DNA from: Auanema rhodensis | Taxonomy: Eukaryota > Nematoda > Chromadorea > Rhabditida > Rhabditidae | Length of the DNA: 64,000 nucleotides | Direction: 5' to 3' | NCBI GenBank assembly: GCA_964057225.1 | Contig: OZ059898.1 | Coordinates: 5,394,001 to 5,458,000, forward strand | Part shown: positions 1 through 11,207 of the stretch, piece after piece | Layout of the letters: each line of letters starts with the position of its first letter | How positions within the stretch are numbered: position 1 is the first letter of the stretch | The notes under the pieces: generated by a model | What the model saw: the letters and a program-made list of their open reading frames with translations, nothing else | What the model was told of the DNA's origin: nothing | Databases searched by the model: none | Program-made: the position numbers and the translations under genes

Positions 1-1143
1 CGTCTGTATCCTCCAGCTTGAACGTTGGCGTTGGCATTGCGCTGTGGACATGGACAATATTCGGCATCCTTTCCTGGTTCTCCTTCCTCTCCAGCTTCTC
101 CTGAAGCTCCTGGGGCACCATCGTCTCCCTTGGCTCCTTGTGGCCCGCGTTCTCCTGGTGGTCCAGCTTGTCCTGGGGCTCCAGTATCTCCCTATACATA
201 TTCCATTACAAATGTTCCAATAATATTCTGTACCTGTGATCCATCGTCTCCTCTATCTCCGAGAAGTCCTGGAGTTCCCTTGGCTCCTGGAAGACCAATC
301 TGGTGTTCGACATCCTCTCCTGGCTCTCCTTGGGGTCCTTCCTCTCCGATTGGTCCTGGGGCTCCGATTCCTCCGATGGTTCCTGGGAATCCTGGTTGTC
401 CGTCTCTTCCTGGCATAGCGGCTTGTCCACGAGCTCCGCGCATACCACGTGGTCCTGGCTTTCCTGAGGGTCCTGAACATACATAATATATAATAAGTTA
501 GAAAAATATAATAACCTGCTGGTCCAGCTGGTCCTTGTGGGCAGTTGAAGCATCCAGCGTATTGTTGTGTTTGAGCTTGAGCGTCATCAGCATCTTGTCC
601 ATCATGTCCTGGAACTCCTGGGAGTCCGTCTGGTCCATCGTGTCCTTGTTCTCCCTTTGGTCCTGCGGGTCCGGCGGGACAAGTGTTATCGGCTTTGCAG
701 TTGCAGCTACCGCTTGGTCCGGCTTAAAGATATAATAATGGTAATGATATAATTCGTAGTGACTTACATGATGGTCCGTCATTGAAGGCAGTGTTGCTAA
801 TGGAAGGTGGGACTCCAATAGTTCCGGGAAGGTTGGCTCCAGAAGGATGTGGGCTTCCTCCTGATTCTCCTCCTGGATATGGTTGATCTCCGAAACCTCC
901 TTGTGGTCCTGGGAATCCAGAGCGTGGTGGTGGAGCAGCATAACCATAAGCTTGACGACGAACACGACCGTACTTATTCATATCTCTCCATAAGGAGTCG
1001 GACTCAGCCTTCCAGGAATCCATCTCGGTGTCAAGTTCATTACGAATCTCACTAATCTCTTGAATAACCATTGGGAATGAAACCAAACAGGCCATAAGAG
1101 CAATGGCACCTAGGCCAATGGCTGCGCAGCCAGCCTCGTACAT
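1..1143 (-). CDS. Cuticle collagen (3' end cut by window edge)
   Basis: Structural collagen of the nematode cuticle, made in hypodermis, secreted and cross-linked outside the cell. Exons on the minus strand: 1143-768, 722-516, 472-234 and 191 to beyond position 1, with introns of 45, 43 and 42 bp, all GT-AG and phase-consistent. The start is the ATG at 1143, 14 bp after a spliced-leader-like acceptor. The 337 residues visible show an N-terminal hydrophobic segment (about 5-28), a conserved HR-A-like block ending in LWRDM, an RVRR furin-type site at residues 60-63, then Gly-X-Y blocks broken by cysteine pairs (CNC, FNC) and a last cluster (CPCPQ) typical of the extreme C-terminus. Only the final few residues should be missing. 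Sub-family within the cuticle collagens is not assigned; no gene symbol is justified. Confidence 0.95.
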
Positions 1144-1156
1144 CTTAAAAGAAGAA

Positions 1157-1158
1157 CT
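1157..1158 (-). promoter_or_regulatory. Probable spliced-leader acceptor of the collagen mRNA
   Basis: The minus strand reads a T-rich stretch ending TTCATAG immediately before the collagen leader, 14 nt upstream of the ATG. With no upstream coding exon that joins in frame, trans-splicing to a spliced leader is the simplest reading. An ordinary 5'-UTR intron is the alternative. Confidence 0.45.
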
Positions 1159-1253
1159 ATGAATAAAGAAAAAAATTGATTCTAGTTTTAAAGTAATAAT
1201 ATCATATTGAGAAAACCTCAAGATGCAAATGAAGAAGAATGCGATTATTTCTT

Positions 1254-1261
1254 CTTTTATA
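1254..1261 (-). promoter_or_regulatory. TATA box of the collagen gene
   Basis: The minus strand reads TATAAAAG, about 110 bp upstream of the collagen ATG. That leaves a short outron before the acceptor near 1157. Nematode cuticle collagen promoters often carry a TATA element; function here is inferred. Confidence 0.55.
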
Positions 1262-1324
1262 CTGGCAGATCCAGAGGATGACCCACTTATGGAAATATGA
1301 CAAAGGCGGGACAGGTTTGATTAT

Positions 1325-1331
1325 AGATAAG
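1325..1331 (+). promoter_or_regulatory. GATA-factor site upstream of the collagen
   Basis: AGATAAG lies about 180 bp upstream of the collagen start codon. Hypodermal GATA factors (ELT-1/ELT-3 type) commonly drive collagen genes, so the placement makes sense. A single 7-mer match is weak evidence in AT-rich DNA. Confidence 0.3.
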
Positions 1332-1683
1332 AGGATATTGCAAGGACATATGATTGCAATCAGGCAGGATCTCGGCAATAATATTGCTGATAGACGACAA
1401 TAAGATCTACTATATAGATCCTATCAAACCGAGAATAGAGAAAAGTGTATGGCAAGAATATTTATTCAATTTAAAATAATAAATATACAAATTTGATCAA
1501 ACTGTTTAGTCAAACTTCGAGCATTATTAGTTTATTATAAAAAGAGGTAAGACGGATGTAAAATTATTGTGCTCTGCACCAGCATATTAGTTATTTAATA
1601 TAAAGGAATATTTAATACATATAAAGTAGGAAGATAAGTAAACGAAATATATATATATATATACATGACTGGATTAACCATGC

Positions 1684-3823
1684 TTAACCGTAATATTCAG
1701 TATATTCATAATAAGCAGCATCTTGTGCAGCTTGCATCGAGTATAAGAAAGCAATAACGGAATCCCTTATACTAGTAGAACTTGTAGGAAAATGTCCTTC
1801 AATTTCCGGCATCACCTGCAATTTTCCAATATTTACAACATAAATAGGGAAAATAAACCTCAGATCTTGTGGCATCTTCAGGAACAGGTATACCGAAGAA
1901 ACGGCAATAACGACGAAGTGTAGAAAGAGGAAGAGAAGATAATACACTCTTAAGTTGTGGATACAAAAAAAGAAGATTTGCAAAAACTATTACCTTATAA
2001 CCTCCATCCGGAATTATATCCTTATATCCATCAAAAAGTTCGTTTCTTGCTCTTCTCGACAAAAAGTAATCATGATTCTAAAGTAAATAGATAACTATAT
2101 AATTTAAAAAGTTCTTACATGACTTAATAAATGTTTATCACGCAACTCTTCAATCTCTTTTCGATTAACAACAAAATCATAATCAAAATTGTCGTCAGAA
2201 TCAGAGCATTCATCATAAGTATTGCTGAGATCATTATGGCCCTTCTTGGATCGTTTCTCAGGTCGTCGTTTTTTTTTGAAATGTTTTTTTGAAGCATATA
2301 TTGGCTCTAACTTCTCAACAACAATATGTTCATTATCCGTCAGATCAAAATCGACATCGAGTATTTCAGCTGCTTTAGTTTTCCCGGATAACAAATGAAC
2401 TTGTACGGTTTTCTTTGTATGTGCGGGATTAGTACAAATTGTTTGAACAGAGCTATCTGAAAAAATAATACAAACATTAAAATTTTGGTATATTCTGACC
2501 ACCTAGCATACTGCTTCCATCGTAAGCTCTAAGGGTAAAATTATTTTGATTTGTACAGAATGATGAACCATCTTGGATTGTTTCAATATTTGTATTGGTA
2601 GAATATTCGTCAACAGATTCTTTTTTAACTTCACATTCTTCTAATTTCGTACTGGTTTCTTCTTTTATCACGACCACATTAGAATCACAAAGCTCCATGT
2701 GTTCATCAGTGTCCAGAAAGCATGATTCCGAATAATCATCATCCTTTATGGTAGCTACTTCAGATATAAGACGATGCATACCAGGAGGAATTCCTTCAGT
2801 TCTTCGGCATCTATATTTAGTCCCGACAAGCTGATATCTTTCTGGTTGCCTGTAATATTACATCTTGGAAAATTTTTTGAACTTTTACAAAAACTAACAC
2901 AATCAAAGGGTCTATAAAGCCTTTTTTAATATTAAGAGCGCTCTTTTTCTTCAATTGTTTCGAACAGACTCTCGGAGCAGTACTAGCTTCGGCCGTAGGA
3001 TCAAAAGTAGTAAAATCACATGGAGGAACGTAAATGCTCTCTCCGGGTATGAACTCTTCTTCACCTCCAGCTTCATATAAAACATGAGCAAAATGTTCCG
3101 ATCTCAAGTGTTTTCTTTTGATAGCTGCTTCATGCTGAAAGTTAATAAAATTATGTAGAAAACTGAAGTCAAACGTACCTTGTGAATTCTTAAATTTTTC
3201 TCTAAAATCGTTTCCTCGTAGCATATATTCTCGACATCGAAATGAGCATATGTTTTTGTTTTCAACGATCGGCCTTGTGGACTGTACTTAATTACTCTCC
3301 AGTGAAATCGACAGAGCAAATTGTGTTCAGCCTATCAAAAAAAATTAAAGATATATCTGAGGAATAAAATAAATTACTTCTCGCGCAATTGCTATTGGTA
3401 AACCTTTTGAAGTGGACATGCATTGCAAAGTCCCGGTTAAAGATCGTTTTCCGATAGGTCGAGTACACCTTTCATATCCATTGGGTGAAGCTTGTGCAAT
3501 ACAACATCTGTACAACCCCTATTTATAAAAATTATAACATAGCAAAAATAATAATCAACTTACGTCAAACGGAGGGTCAAACTTTGGTAAAGGTGGTAAA
3601 AACCAGGGCTTCGTTTTATTTTTCTTAATTTTTTTTTTCATAATTTTAGCCTGAATAAAAACATGTCAAAACAAAAAAAATAAAATGCTACTTGTTCTGG
3701 AAAGTCTTCATGGTTGCGGAACAACGGATATGCTGTAGTATTTTTCGATATGCGAGCTACATTACTTATTAAAGCCTTTCGAAATTCATTAAACTCCTTC
3801 ATTGTTTCCTCCGGAGATAACAT
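1684..3823 (-). CDS. SAP30-like Sin3 co-repressor subunit
   Basis: Likely subunit of a Sin3-HDAC chromatin repressor complex in the nucleus. Exons, minus strand: 3823-3692, 3650-3564, 3518-3378, 3331-3179, 3134-2899, 2849-2503, 2456-2119, 2077-1994, 1948-1859, 1815-1684; introns 41-49 bp; 579 aa in one frame. Residues 78-130 hold a SAP30-type zinc finger (CC at 78-79, C91, C127, H130, with ERC and CRFH). Residues 507-570 match the SAP30 Sin3-binding domain, with LSTLRRYCRFFGIPVP followed by EIEGHF. The roughly 375 residues between are charged and low-complexity (KKKRRPEKRSKKG, acidic Ser/Asp run), whereas vertebrate SAP30 has a short linker there. The start ATG follows TTTTCAG by two bases, a probable SL acceptor. 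The zinc finger could instead be read as the KANSL2/INO80D type, and a wrong fusion of two adjacent genes cannot be excluded. Confidence 0.68.
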
Positions 3824-4058
3824 AACTGAAAATAGAAATGAGAAAAAAAACTGTAGGAAGCTCAAGGAAATTAAAATTATAAATTTAATAAGCAACTTGA
3901 AATATGCTTGAAAAGGTTGAAAAGCTGCTCGAGCGTTATTTCTGCATGAAAGCGTCGTGGGACCAATTGTTTTCATAGCGATATAATATAATTCCTTAAC
4001 GATTGGACTAAAAGGCTACTACATTTTTTATATTTAATTTATTCGTAACTTATCTAAA
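3824..4058. promoter_or_regulatory. Divergent promoter between SAP30-like gene and dnc-2
   Basis: Only 235 bp separate the two start codons, so the promoters must overlap or be shared. I see no clear TATA box oriented to dnc-2. A bidirectional housekeeping promoter is an inference from spacing alone. Confidence 0.5.
3826..3827 (-). promoter_or_regulatory. Probable spliced-leader acceptor deciding the SAP30-like start
   Basis: The minus strand reads CTATTTTCAG then TT and the ATG. An upstream open stretch at 3976-3895 does not join this exon in a matching phase through a good donor. I therefore take this as a trans-splice site and the ATG at 3823 as the start. Confidence 0.5.
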
Positions 4059-5501
4059 ATGGCATCTGGACCTAAGGAAGATGTTTATGAAAGTGAAGAT
4101 TTACCTGAAGTTGATCAGAATGTCTTTCCTCGAGATGAGTCAAACAATCCCAACATTGAATTGGTGAGCTAAATTTAAACAGAACTAATTTAATAGTAAT
4201 AATTAATAAATTACTTGATGGTTTTCTGCAGGTTCATATTGATATTGATGCTGCTAAGAAACGATATGAAGGCAAAACTCTTAATGTTGTAGGAGTTGGT
4301 GAGATAAGGTTATAATGCTTTTTTGAAATTGTACATTTAGACTTTTCTGATTCTATTGCTAAAAAAAGAATGAAATGTTATGGAAGTAATGCTTATGTTC
4401 TAGAAGTTGTTGGCAAAGGTAATTGTTTAGATGAAAGTTTATTCAAAATATATTTATTTACAGAGTATTCAGAACCAGAAACATCTGAGCAAAAAATTAA
4501 TAGATTAACCTATGAATTGAATGAGTTGTTAGATGGTCTGAAGGTAAACGTTCCAGATGCTAGAAAAGTCATTATAAGATTACAGAATGATACAATTTCC
4601 GAATCGGAAACATTGAATCCTGCTGCAGTAAATGAGTTATTGAATGAACTTAAGGTCTTGATGTTATAAGAAAGATAAATGAAAAGTTAATGTTTTACAG
4701 AGTGTCAAAGTTGCCAAAGAATCTGGAACCAGCACTGTACTGAATTTGGAAAAAGTGCCTAAGAAAATTTCTGCATTAAATGAAGCAACGGTATATATTG
4801 CAATATCTTTTATGTGAATTAAAATCTTTATTTGAGTTAATTCCGCTGGAGCAACGTTTAAGAAAGCTGGAAATATTACTTGGCCCTATTGATAGTACTA
4901 AACAGCCATTACTTGATGCTTTGGAGGACCTTAAGTAAGTTTATTTTAAACGGTTTTCTTATTATTTCACCTTTTTAGATTCCGTACTGAAGCTTTAAAT
5001 CCTACAATTGTTGAAGGGCTCGAAACTCGACTAAATCATGCTATGACTAAACTGCAACAGGCAATATCTAGTCTTGAGATAATTTGTAATTTGTTTTTAG
5101 ATTGATGAAAAAAAAGAAAAGAATGTAGAAGGTGATGTAGAGAATAACGTTAATGAAGTTTTGGCTTTAATGAACAAATGGGACGCTTCTTGTTCCTCAC
5201 TTCCAAGTAACGTAAAAAAAGTTCAAGCTCTTCATAAATTACATGAGCAAGGTATGTACTGATTTTTAAATGTTTTATATATGTTTTTAGCCGCTTCCTT
5301 CTCTGAAAGATTATCTCATCTTGTTGGTATCCGCGACCAAGTTGAAAAAGCTATATCTTCCGATAAGGAGATGCTTCGTGAGCTGCAGGTTTGTTGAATG
5401 ATTCATACTTTTATTACTTGAGTTACTTGTAGATGCAAGCTAAAGATAACTTCTCACACATGCTTAAGCAAATTGAAAATTTGGAGAAAAGGTTGGGATA
5501 A
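4059..5501 (+). CDS. dnc-2: Dynactin subunit 2 (dynamitin, p50)
   Basis: Shoulder subunit of dynactin, the cytoplasmic adaptor that couples dynein to cargo and organises spindles. Exons: 4059-4163, 4232-4298, 4341-4418, 4464-4654, 4701-4790, 4837-4934, 4979-5060, 5101-5251, 5291-5388, 5433-5501; 342 aa, close to the usual nematode length. The N-terminus (VYESEDLPEVDQN) and the VDFSDSIAKKR motif near residue 59 are diagnostic of dynamitin; the rest is coiled-coil with heptad Leu/Ile, as expected for p50. All exons keep phase. Splice oddities: intron 7 (5061-5100) appears to be GC-AG, the donor at 4655 is GTCTTG, and the acceptor at 4836 is GAG rather than CAG/TAG. Tail-to-tail with grk-2. An AATAAA lies at 5741-5746. 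Confidence 0.95.
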
Positions 5502-6391
5502 TTGTATGTATCTTTTTAACCCGGTTGAGCTCGTTTTATCCTCAACTCTGCTTTATTGTGTATGTTAAGAGCGTGATAATACTAGTGTATGTATTTATTT
5601 TATTTAGGGTTTATTACACTTATGACGCGTTGTACACATTTTTCTATTTATAAATTAAATATAAATAACAGATTTATTCCAATACAATGCTTATATAATA
5701 TTATATTTGAGATCTAATCACAATTTACAAACTTATAAATAATAAATTCGCATGTTTAGACATCTTGAAAGACGCGTAGTTTATTAAACTTAGATATGTA
5801 ATTTGGTTATGCAATATTTCCATGCTAAGACGAATGGTTCTGACATAATTAGACACTGTCTGAGAAGAGTGGCAAATAAAAAACTCATAAACTCAATTTG
5901 GAAATAGGCCTAACCACATGAATAATATACCCAATTTTTAGAGAATATGAAGGAGCTAATACTTCAGACATCGTCTAGGTGTGAAGATCTTGGAAATATA
6001 AACAATACACAAACAATGGACAAAAAAAAAGAGGAAAAAATAGAGAGAGAGAAAGAGAGAGAGATACAAAGAGCACAAAATAGTCTTGAGTGTAATTAAC
6101 AGTAATATATCACATTTTATAGGTATTATTAACTTTAAAATATATACATTAAAAAAACAATAACCTCTGTTTAAGAATTAGTTGTCTTATATTCCATTTA
6201 GAACATATTTGATCGTCAAGGAATATTAAAACGACCTGAGTTAGAACTAGACTTATGAGAGTGTAAAACCAAAACAATAACTGCCAAATGAATTTAAATA
6301 TCGTTGCTTCATTAAGAAACGTTTAGGTCTAAAGGGGAAATTAAGAAAAGACTAGTGATGATTAGGAATAACTTGATCTCCAAAGACCTAT
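5502..6391. other. Tail-to-tail intergenic region of dnc-2 and grk-2
   Basis: This 890-bp AT-rich gap holds the 3' flanks of both genes. It includes an AATAAA at 5741-5746 on the plus strand and a short purine tract with GA repeats at about 6038-6064. No additional gene is seen. Confidence 0.6.
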
Positions 6392-9300
6392 TTAGACTCC
6401 AGAATCTACACTTGATGTTCGATTCATGTAGGCCCTAGTAACAGAATTTGGTCTTTCAGCATCATATTGCATGGGATCGTGATTAACTCCATATATCTTG
6501 ATGGCTTTTCGACCCATCCGTTGCAACAGCTCGCAACTTACTCTGTGAGCTGTTCGTAATGAAGTATGCCATTCTTTCAGAGAGATATCATCCTGAAAAT
6601 ATAGATGTTTAGTAATGAACTATTAGAACTTTTGTACATTATTAGTCAAACTTATACGAGGTTCTTTAAACCCATCTCTTAATTTAACGACTATTGCGTT
6701 TTGATCTTTAACACTCTGAAGTTCCACACAAACATCTTCAATTTGATCCATAAAGATTAACTAAACACTTTCAAATTTAAAAAAATTGTATGATATTTCG
6801 TACCTCAGGTTTACCACTCAGAGATTCAGGATACAGTTCTAATCTTGACGGGTACAATTTACCATATCGAGTTTGCCAAGCTGATGTGAAAGGACCTCCC
6901 AGCTTTTTTATATATCCATGCACAATAACATCAGAATCTGTTAAGAAAAAAGATGATTATGTTATATGAAATTAAATTCTTTTTACCTTTCTCATCTATT
7001 GACATTTTTGTTTTTTGTTTTGCTCTTCGTTTTGTTTCTGCCTTATCAGCATCTTGGTTTACTACTTCGAAAATAGTTTCAGCTATTTCGTTTTGCCATC
7101 TCTCCGATATGGTAATATTGAAATTTTTGTATAATTCCGAATCGCCTTCAGATAACTATAAATATTTGTTAATAATTGAAACATTTTCATTCAAATAATG
7201 AAAATTATATTTTGGATTAGGAACATTGGCGTAATCCATGTTTACCATTTCTTTCACAATTAGAAAATATGTAATCAAAACTGCACCTTTACTCCTTTAA
7301 CTTCATCGTCATCAAAGTTTCCGATATCAAAAGCATCTGCAGCATTGACTTCACCTCTCGGAGGTATAAGAGGTGGTGTCATTCGTCGAAGATAAACGGT
7401 TTGCCAATCAACATCTTTGAAGAAAGCATGCTCCTTTACTTCGGATGGTCTTAAGATTTATTTGAAATGCTTTGATAGATTTTGAAGCATTATCTTACCC
7501 TCTTCCTCGACATCCAAGTCGTTCTGGAACATCTCGTTTTAGCAAACCCTCCAATAAATCACGACATTCCGGAGAGAGGCCCTCATTGGGAAGTTCAATA
7601 TCTTGAGTTAAAGTGAGTTTATCAATCTCATTTTTATCTTTGCCCTTATGTTGTCGGAATGGCGAATGTCCCTACAGTTTTAAAAATTTTTTTTGTTTTT
7701 GAAAACAAAATACCTTAAGAAGTTTATAAAGCATACATCCGAGGGAAAACCAATCAGCTGAAGAATCATATGCAACACCTTTGGCTAAAACTTCGGGAGC
7801 CATGTAGCCATGAGTTCCTCTGAAATGTTACATGTAAAACAATGGAAATATGTGAATAATGTTAAATTTCATAAAAAAATAAATCAAAAGTTATAATATA
7901 CTTACACGCTTGCATGAGGCTTTTTCTTAGAAAAATCACACGCCAATCCCAAATCAGATACACGAACCTAAAATAATAGGATTAATAGATGTTTTAGTAT
8001 ATCTGTATTTAAAATATAATTTGTTTTTTAAATACTTATTTCTTTTTGAACATTTTATTATTCATCTTTTCATATATTAGGAATATATTAAAAATCCAAA
8101 ACTCGCTGTTTTTAATAGAAGATATATACATGTACATATAATATAAACATATGTGGGTTGGGCATTTTGGCATTTAAAAATTTGTGTGCAAACCAGTAGA
8201 ATGAATAATATATAGAAAATGGGTTGATGGAGAAAAGAACACTCTGAAGGGTTCCATTTCATAGGTTTCTTCTCAGTCTTTAATCTGTTATTCTCTCCTC
8301 ACTTATTTCTTTATTGTCTGTTTCTTAGATTTGTACAAGAATAAATAACTTGATCAACTATCAACTAAGATTTAGCTTACTCTATCATACATCAACAATC
8401 AATGTCTGCTCTCAGACATAACTGAAAAGCAACATGAAATGAAACTTACATGTCCGTTCTCATCTAACAGAATATTTGCTGGTTTCAAATCTCGGTAAAC
8501 GACAAATCGGTTATGCATATGCTCTAGGCCCAATATGACCTGAAAGAAAACCATTTAAATGAGAAAAAAATATAATATATACCTCAGAAGCATAGAAGAG
8601 CATTTCTTGTTCTGTGAAGACACCATGTTGAGATAAATGGTAATGCAAATCACCTCCATTCATCAAATCAAGTATAAAACAGAGTTTATCAGGTGTTTGA
8701 AAAGCATAAGTCATGCACACAATGAATGGACAATCTTGCTATAATATTAAAAAACGATTGTAAACATTCAGATTTTGATAGTTATACCCCTGTTGAAACA
8801 AGACTGAGCATGATCCTCTCATTTAATGCTAATGTTTCTCCTTGTTTGAGCTTAATACGCTTCTTATCCAAACATTTCATTGCATACCTATAAATAGCTA
8901 GATTTCTAAAATATATATAGACACATATCATTTTCATGGAATAAAATATCATCAATTTTAATTTTCAAACAAGATATTTGAGTAGCTGAGCTAAAATAGG
9001 AACGGAGTAATATCTTAATGATATCAAGAACAAAATTCAAAAAAAAATCGTATCCGAAATATAAACTATTCTTATTTTTCAGCAATGACTGTAAATTTTC
9101 AGAGTTAAGCATACATTTTTCCCGTATCAGCTTTACGACATCCATAGACTTCTCCAAAACCACCTCGACCAATAATTCTATGTACTGAGAAATCATTCAT
9201 GGTCAATTGCATGTTTAATTCAAGATTTTTCCACTGACAAAACCTTGTAAATTTGTCACTGTAAATACATATATACATATAATAAATATTTTTAAAAATA

Positions 9301-11207
9301 TATATTGATACCTTTCCAGAAATTTCTGAAAGATATCGCCTTTCAGTTGATCACAAATTTCAACCACATAACGCTGGAAAAATATATTTATTGATAATAC
9401 ACATTTTAAATAAATTTTGTTTTGTATTACCTGAAAAAGATCAGCTGGTACACTCCCTTTTAAAAGATGATATTGCACATGTTGTAATGATTCTTTTGAA
9501 TAATTCTAAAACAAATCGAATATTGATTCAAATTTGTAATTTACTATTCAAAATAGTTTACAAAATTTTGATTGATTGAAAGAGAATAATCAGATTTTAT
9601 AAACATACATGAGCATGTGCCAACATTTCCACCATTATATGATGATCATAGATTTCTCTTGCTTTTGCCAGCCGCTCTTCAGGTGTTTCCATTTTTTCAT
9701 ATTCTTTTATCTGAATTAGAAAAATACAGTTAAGTAGTAGAAATAATATGTGATTATAAAAGTATAAATATAAACATACAGCTTCATAGAATTTGATTTG
9801 AGGACAAGCATTTTCTGTGACATTCTCAGCGAAATCTTTTAATAATAAGAAACCTAGGCGTTGATTAAAAATTTTCTCGAATTTGATTTCTCCAGTTTTT
9901 TCCAAATATTTCTGCATTATACTCCGAACACTGAAAAGGTAAAAATATTTAATTTTCACTTTGTATTCTGCTTCATTTGTTTGAAGTTTTTCATTTCGTT
10001 TTCTTTGAAGATTGGTTTGACAGGCTAGATTGACAAGTCTTTGGGCTGTGTTTGTTATATTTCATTGATATCTTCAATAAACCAGAATTTTATTTTTTTG
10101 TAAATATTGTTTTACTTAAAGTATGGAAAAAAAAACATCTGAAGCTGATCTTTCTACAGATGTTAAAAAATGAAAATGAGGAATGGAAATAAGACCAAAC
10201 GGAGAAGGGAGAAAAAGTGACTTTACTGCTTTCGTTAACATTCTTCTGGATATACTTATACTCTGATTGAACGGACGGAAGTCAAATTGGGACATGATGT
10301 AGATGAGGAGAAGCAGAAAAGTTGATGAAAACATGACATTTCGACACAATATGGTTATGTTTACTGTGTGCCATCTACATGTTTTCGGAAAAAAGTTGTT
10401 ACCTTCTTGAATTGCTTGGTAGAATATTGTGTTATGTGAATGAATATCTATCTACCTATCTACATATTATATACTAACTATATATATGTATATATGTTTA
10501 TATCACCTATATATATATATAAGTAATTTTCAAATATTAAATTTATATAAGCTAACATTTAGAATTGAATAACATACATATATGTATATAACATAGTAGT
10601 ATTGTAGAAAGTTAAATTAGGTACACGGATACCATTTTAATGGATTGAATATATAGATCAGATTATAGAAGTCTATTGATTTTAGAATAAAAAATTTTGA
10701 AGTCTAGATTCAACTTGAACTTTTGTATTAAAAAATGTTAAGAAAAGAAAAATATTGTGTTTTGAAAATTTTCAGCAATAATTACGATGTTGAATTTATA
10801 GATTTGTAAACTAATGGAATATTCTCAATATATCCTTGAAAAGATAACATTATTTTCAAAAACATTTTGAATAATACTATTATAATGTTCTTATTATAAC
10901 AAAGAACTAATTTCAGAAAAATATAATTCAATTTCCTGAATCACAATTCGATTTAAAAAAATGAACTAAATATGATCTGCTATTCTTTGTTCAATATTTA
11001 ACAAAAACATTTACGCATAATATATAATTAACAAAAAAAAAGAAAAAAAAGAAAAACACTTGAGCATTCTTCCTTTAATTAAAATTTTTTTTACCTCGGA
11101 TCAGGCAATACAATCCGTTTACTGGCACGAGCCGCAGGTTGGCTGCGGCTCTTTTCCATAGCCATCAAATAGCTGACATCAGCTAAAACTGCTTCAAGGT
11201 CAGCCAT
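6392..11207 (-). CDS. grk-2: G-protein-coupled receptor kinase 2 (GRK2/3 type)
   Basis: Serine/threonine kinase that phosphorylates activated GPCRs at the plasma membrane. Exons, minus strand: 11207-11095, 9930-9780, 9710-9609, 9505-9431, 9373-9312, 9258-9115, 8887-8788, 8738-8583, 8539-8450, 7967-7906, 7819-7714, 7671-7499, 7449-7287, 7155-6987, 6937-6804, 6760-6638, 6592-6392; 707 aa, all in phase. The N-terminus [20 protein letters not shown] is nearly the vertebrate GRK2 sequence. An RGS-homology domain (about 54-175) precedes the kinase, with GRGGFGEV at 198-205, K220 in [12 protein letters not shown] with D318, and the GRK-type DLG at 336-338 in place of DFG. The AGC tail contains [19 protein letters not shown]. 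The PH domain (about 558-650) starts [11 protein letters not shown]. The C-terminus ends soon after the PH domain, so the Gbetagamma tail is shorter than in mammals. Intron 1 is 1,164 bp. Confidence 0.97.
9931..11094 (-). other. Large first intron of grk-2
   Basis: At 1,164 bp it is far longer than the other 15 introns (42-482 bp). It is AT-rich with TA runs around 10440-10530 and no exon that joins in frame. It may carry regulatory elements or an alternative promoter; I see no specific motif that proves this. Confidence 0.7.

Larger units (their letters stand above)
1144..1683. other. Intergenic: collagen promoter and SAP30-like 3' flank
   Basis: This 540-bp gap lies between two minus-strand genes. 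The right part should hold the 3' UTR of the SAP30-like gene; a minus-strand AATAAA is present at 1461-1466, about 220 nt past its stop codon. The left part holds the collagen promoter elements listed separately. A short TA repeat sits at 1650-1663. No further gene is seen. Confidence 0.6.

Noticed and set aside
25-486. 153-codon plus-strand ORF over the collagen
   Set aside because: Antisense shadow of the Gly-X-Y repeat; crosses two introns of the collagen.
3378-3518. KANSL2/INO80D-type zinc finger as primary identity
   Set aside because: Spacing of C-C, C and C-x2-H and the matching Sin3-binding domain in the same exon chain fit SAP30 better; kept as the alternative.
3895-3976. Upstream coding exon for the SAP30-like gene starting MKTIGPTT
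   Set aside because: No donor gives a phase match to the TTTTCAG acceptor without a poor site; trans-splicing next to the MLSPEE start is simpler.
4370-4669. Stand-alone 99-aa ORF inside dnc-2
   Set aside because: It reads through a 45-bp intron (4419-4463) between two true dnc-2 exons.
9215-9478. Separate small ORFs inside grk-2
   Set aside because: They are grk-2 exons read into adjacent short introns.
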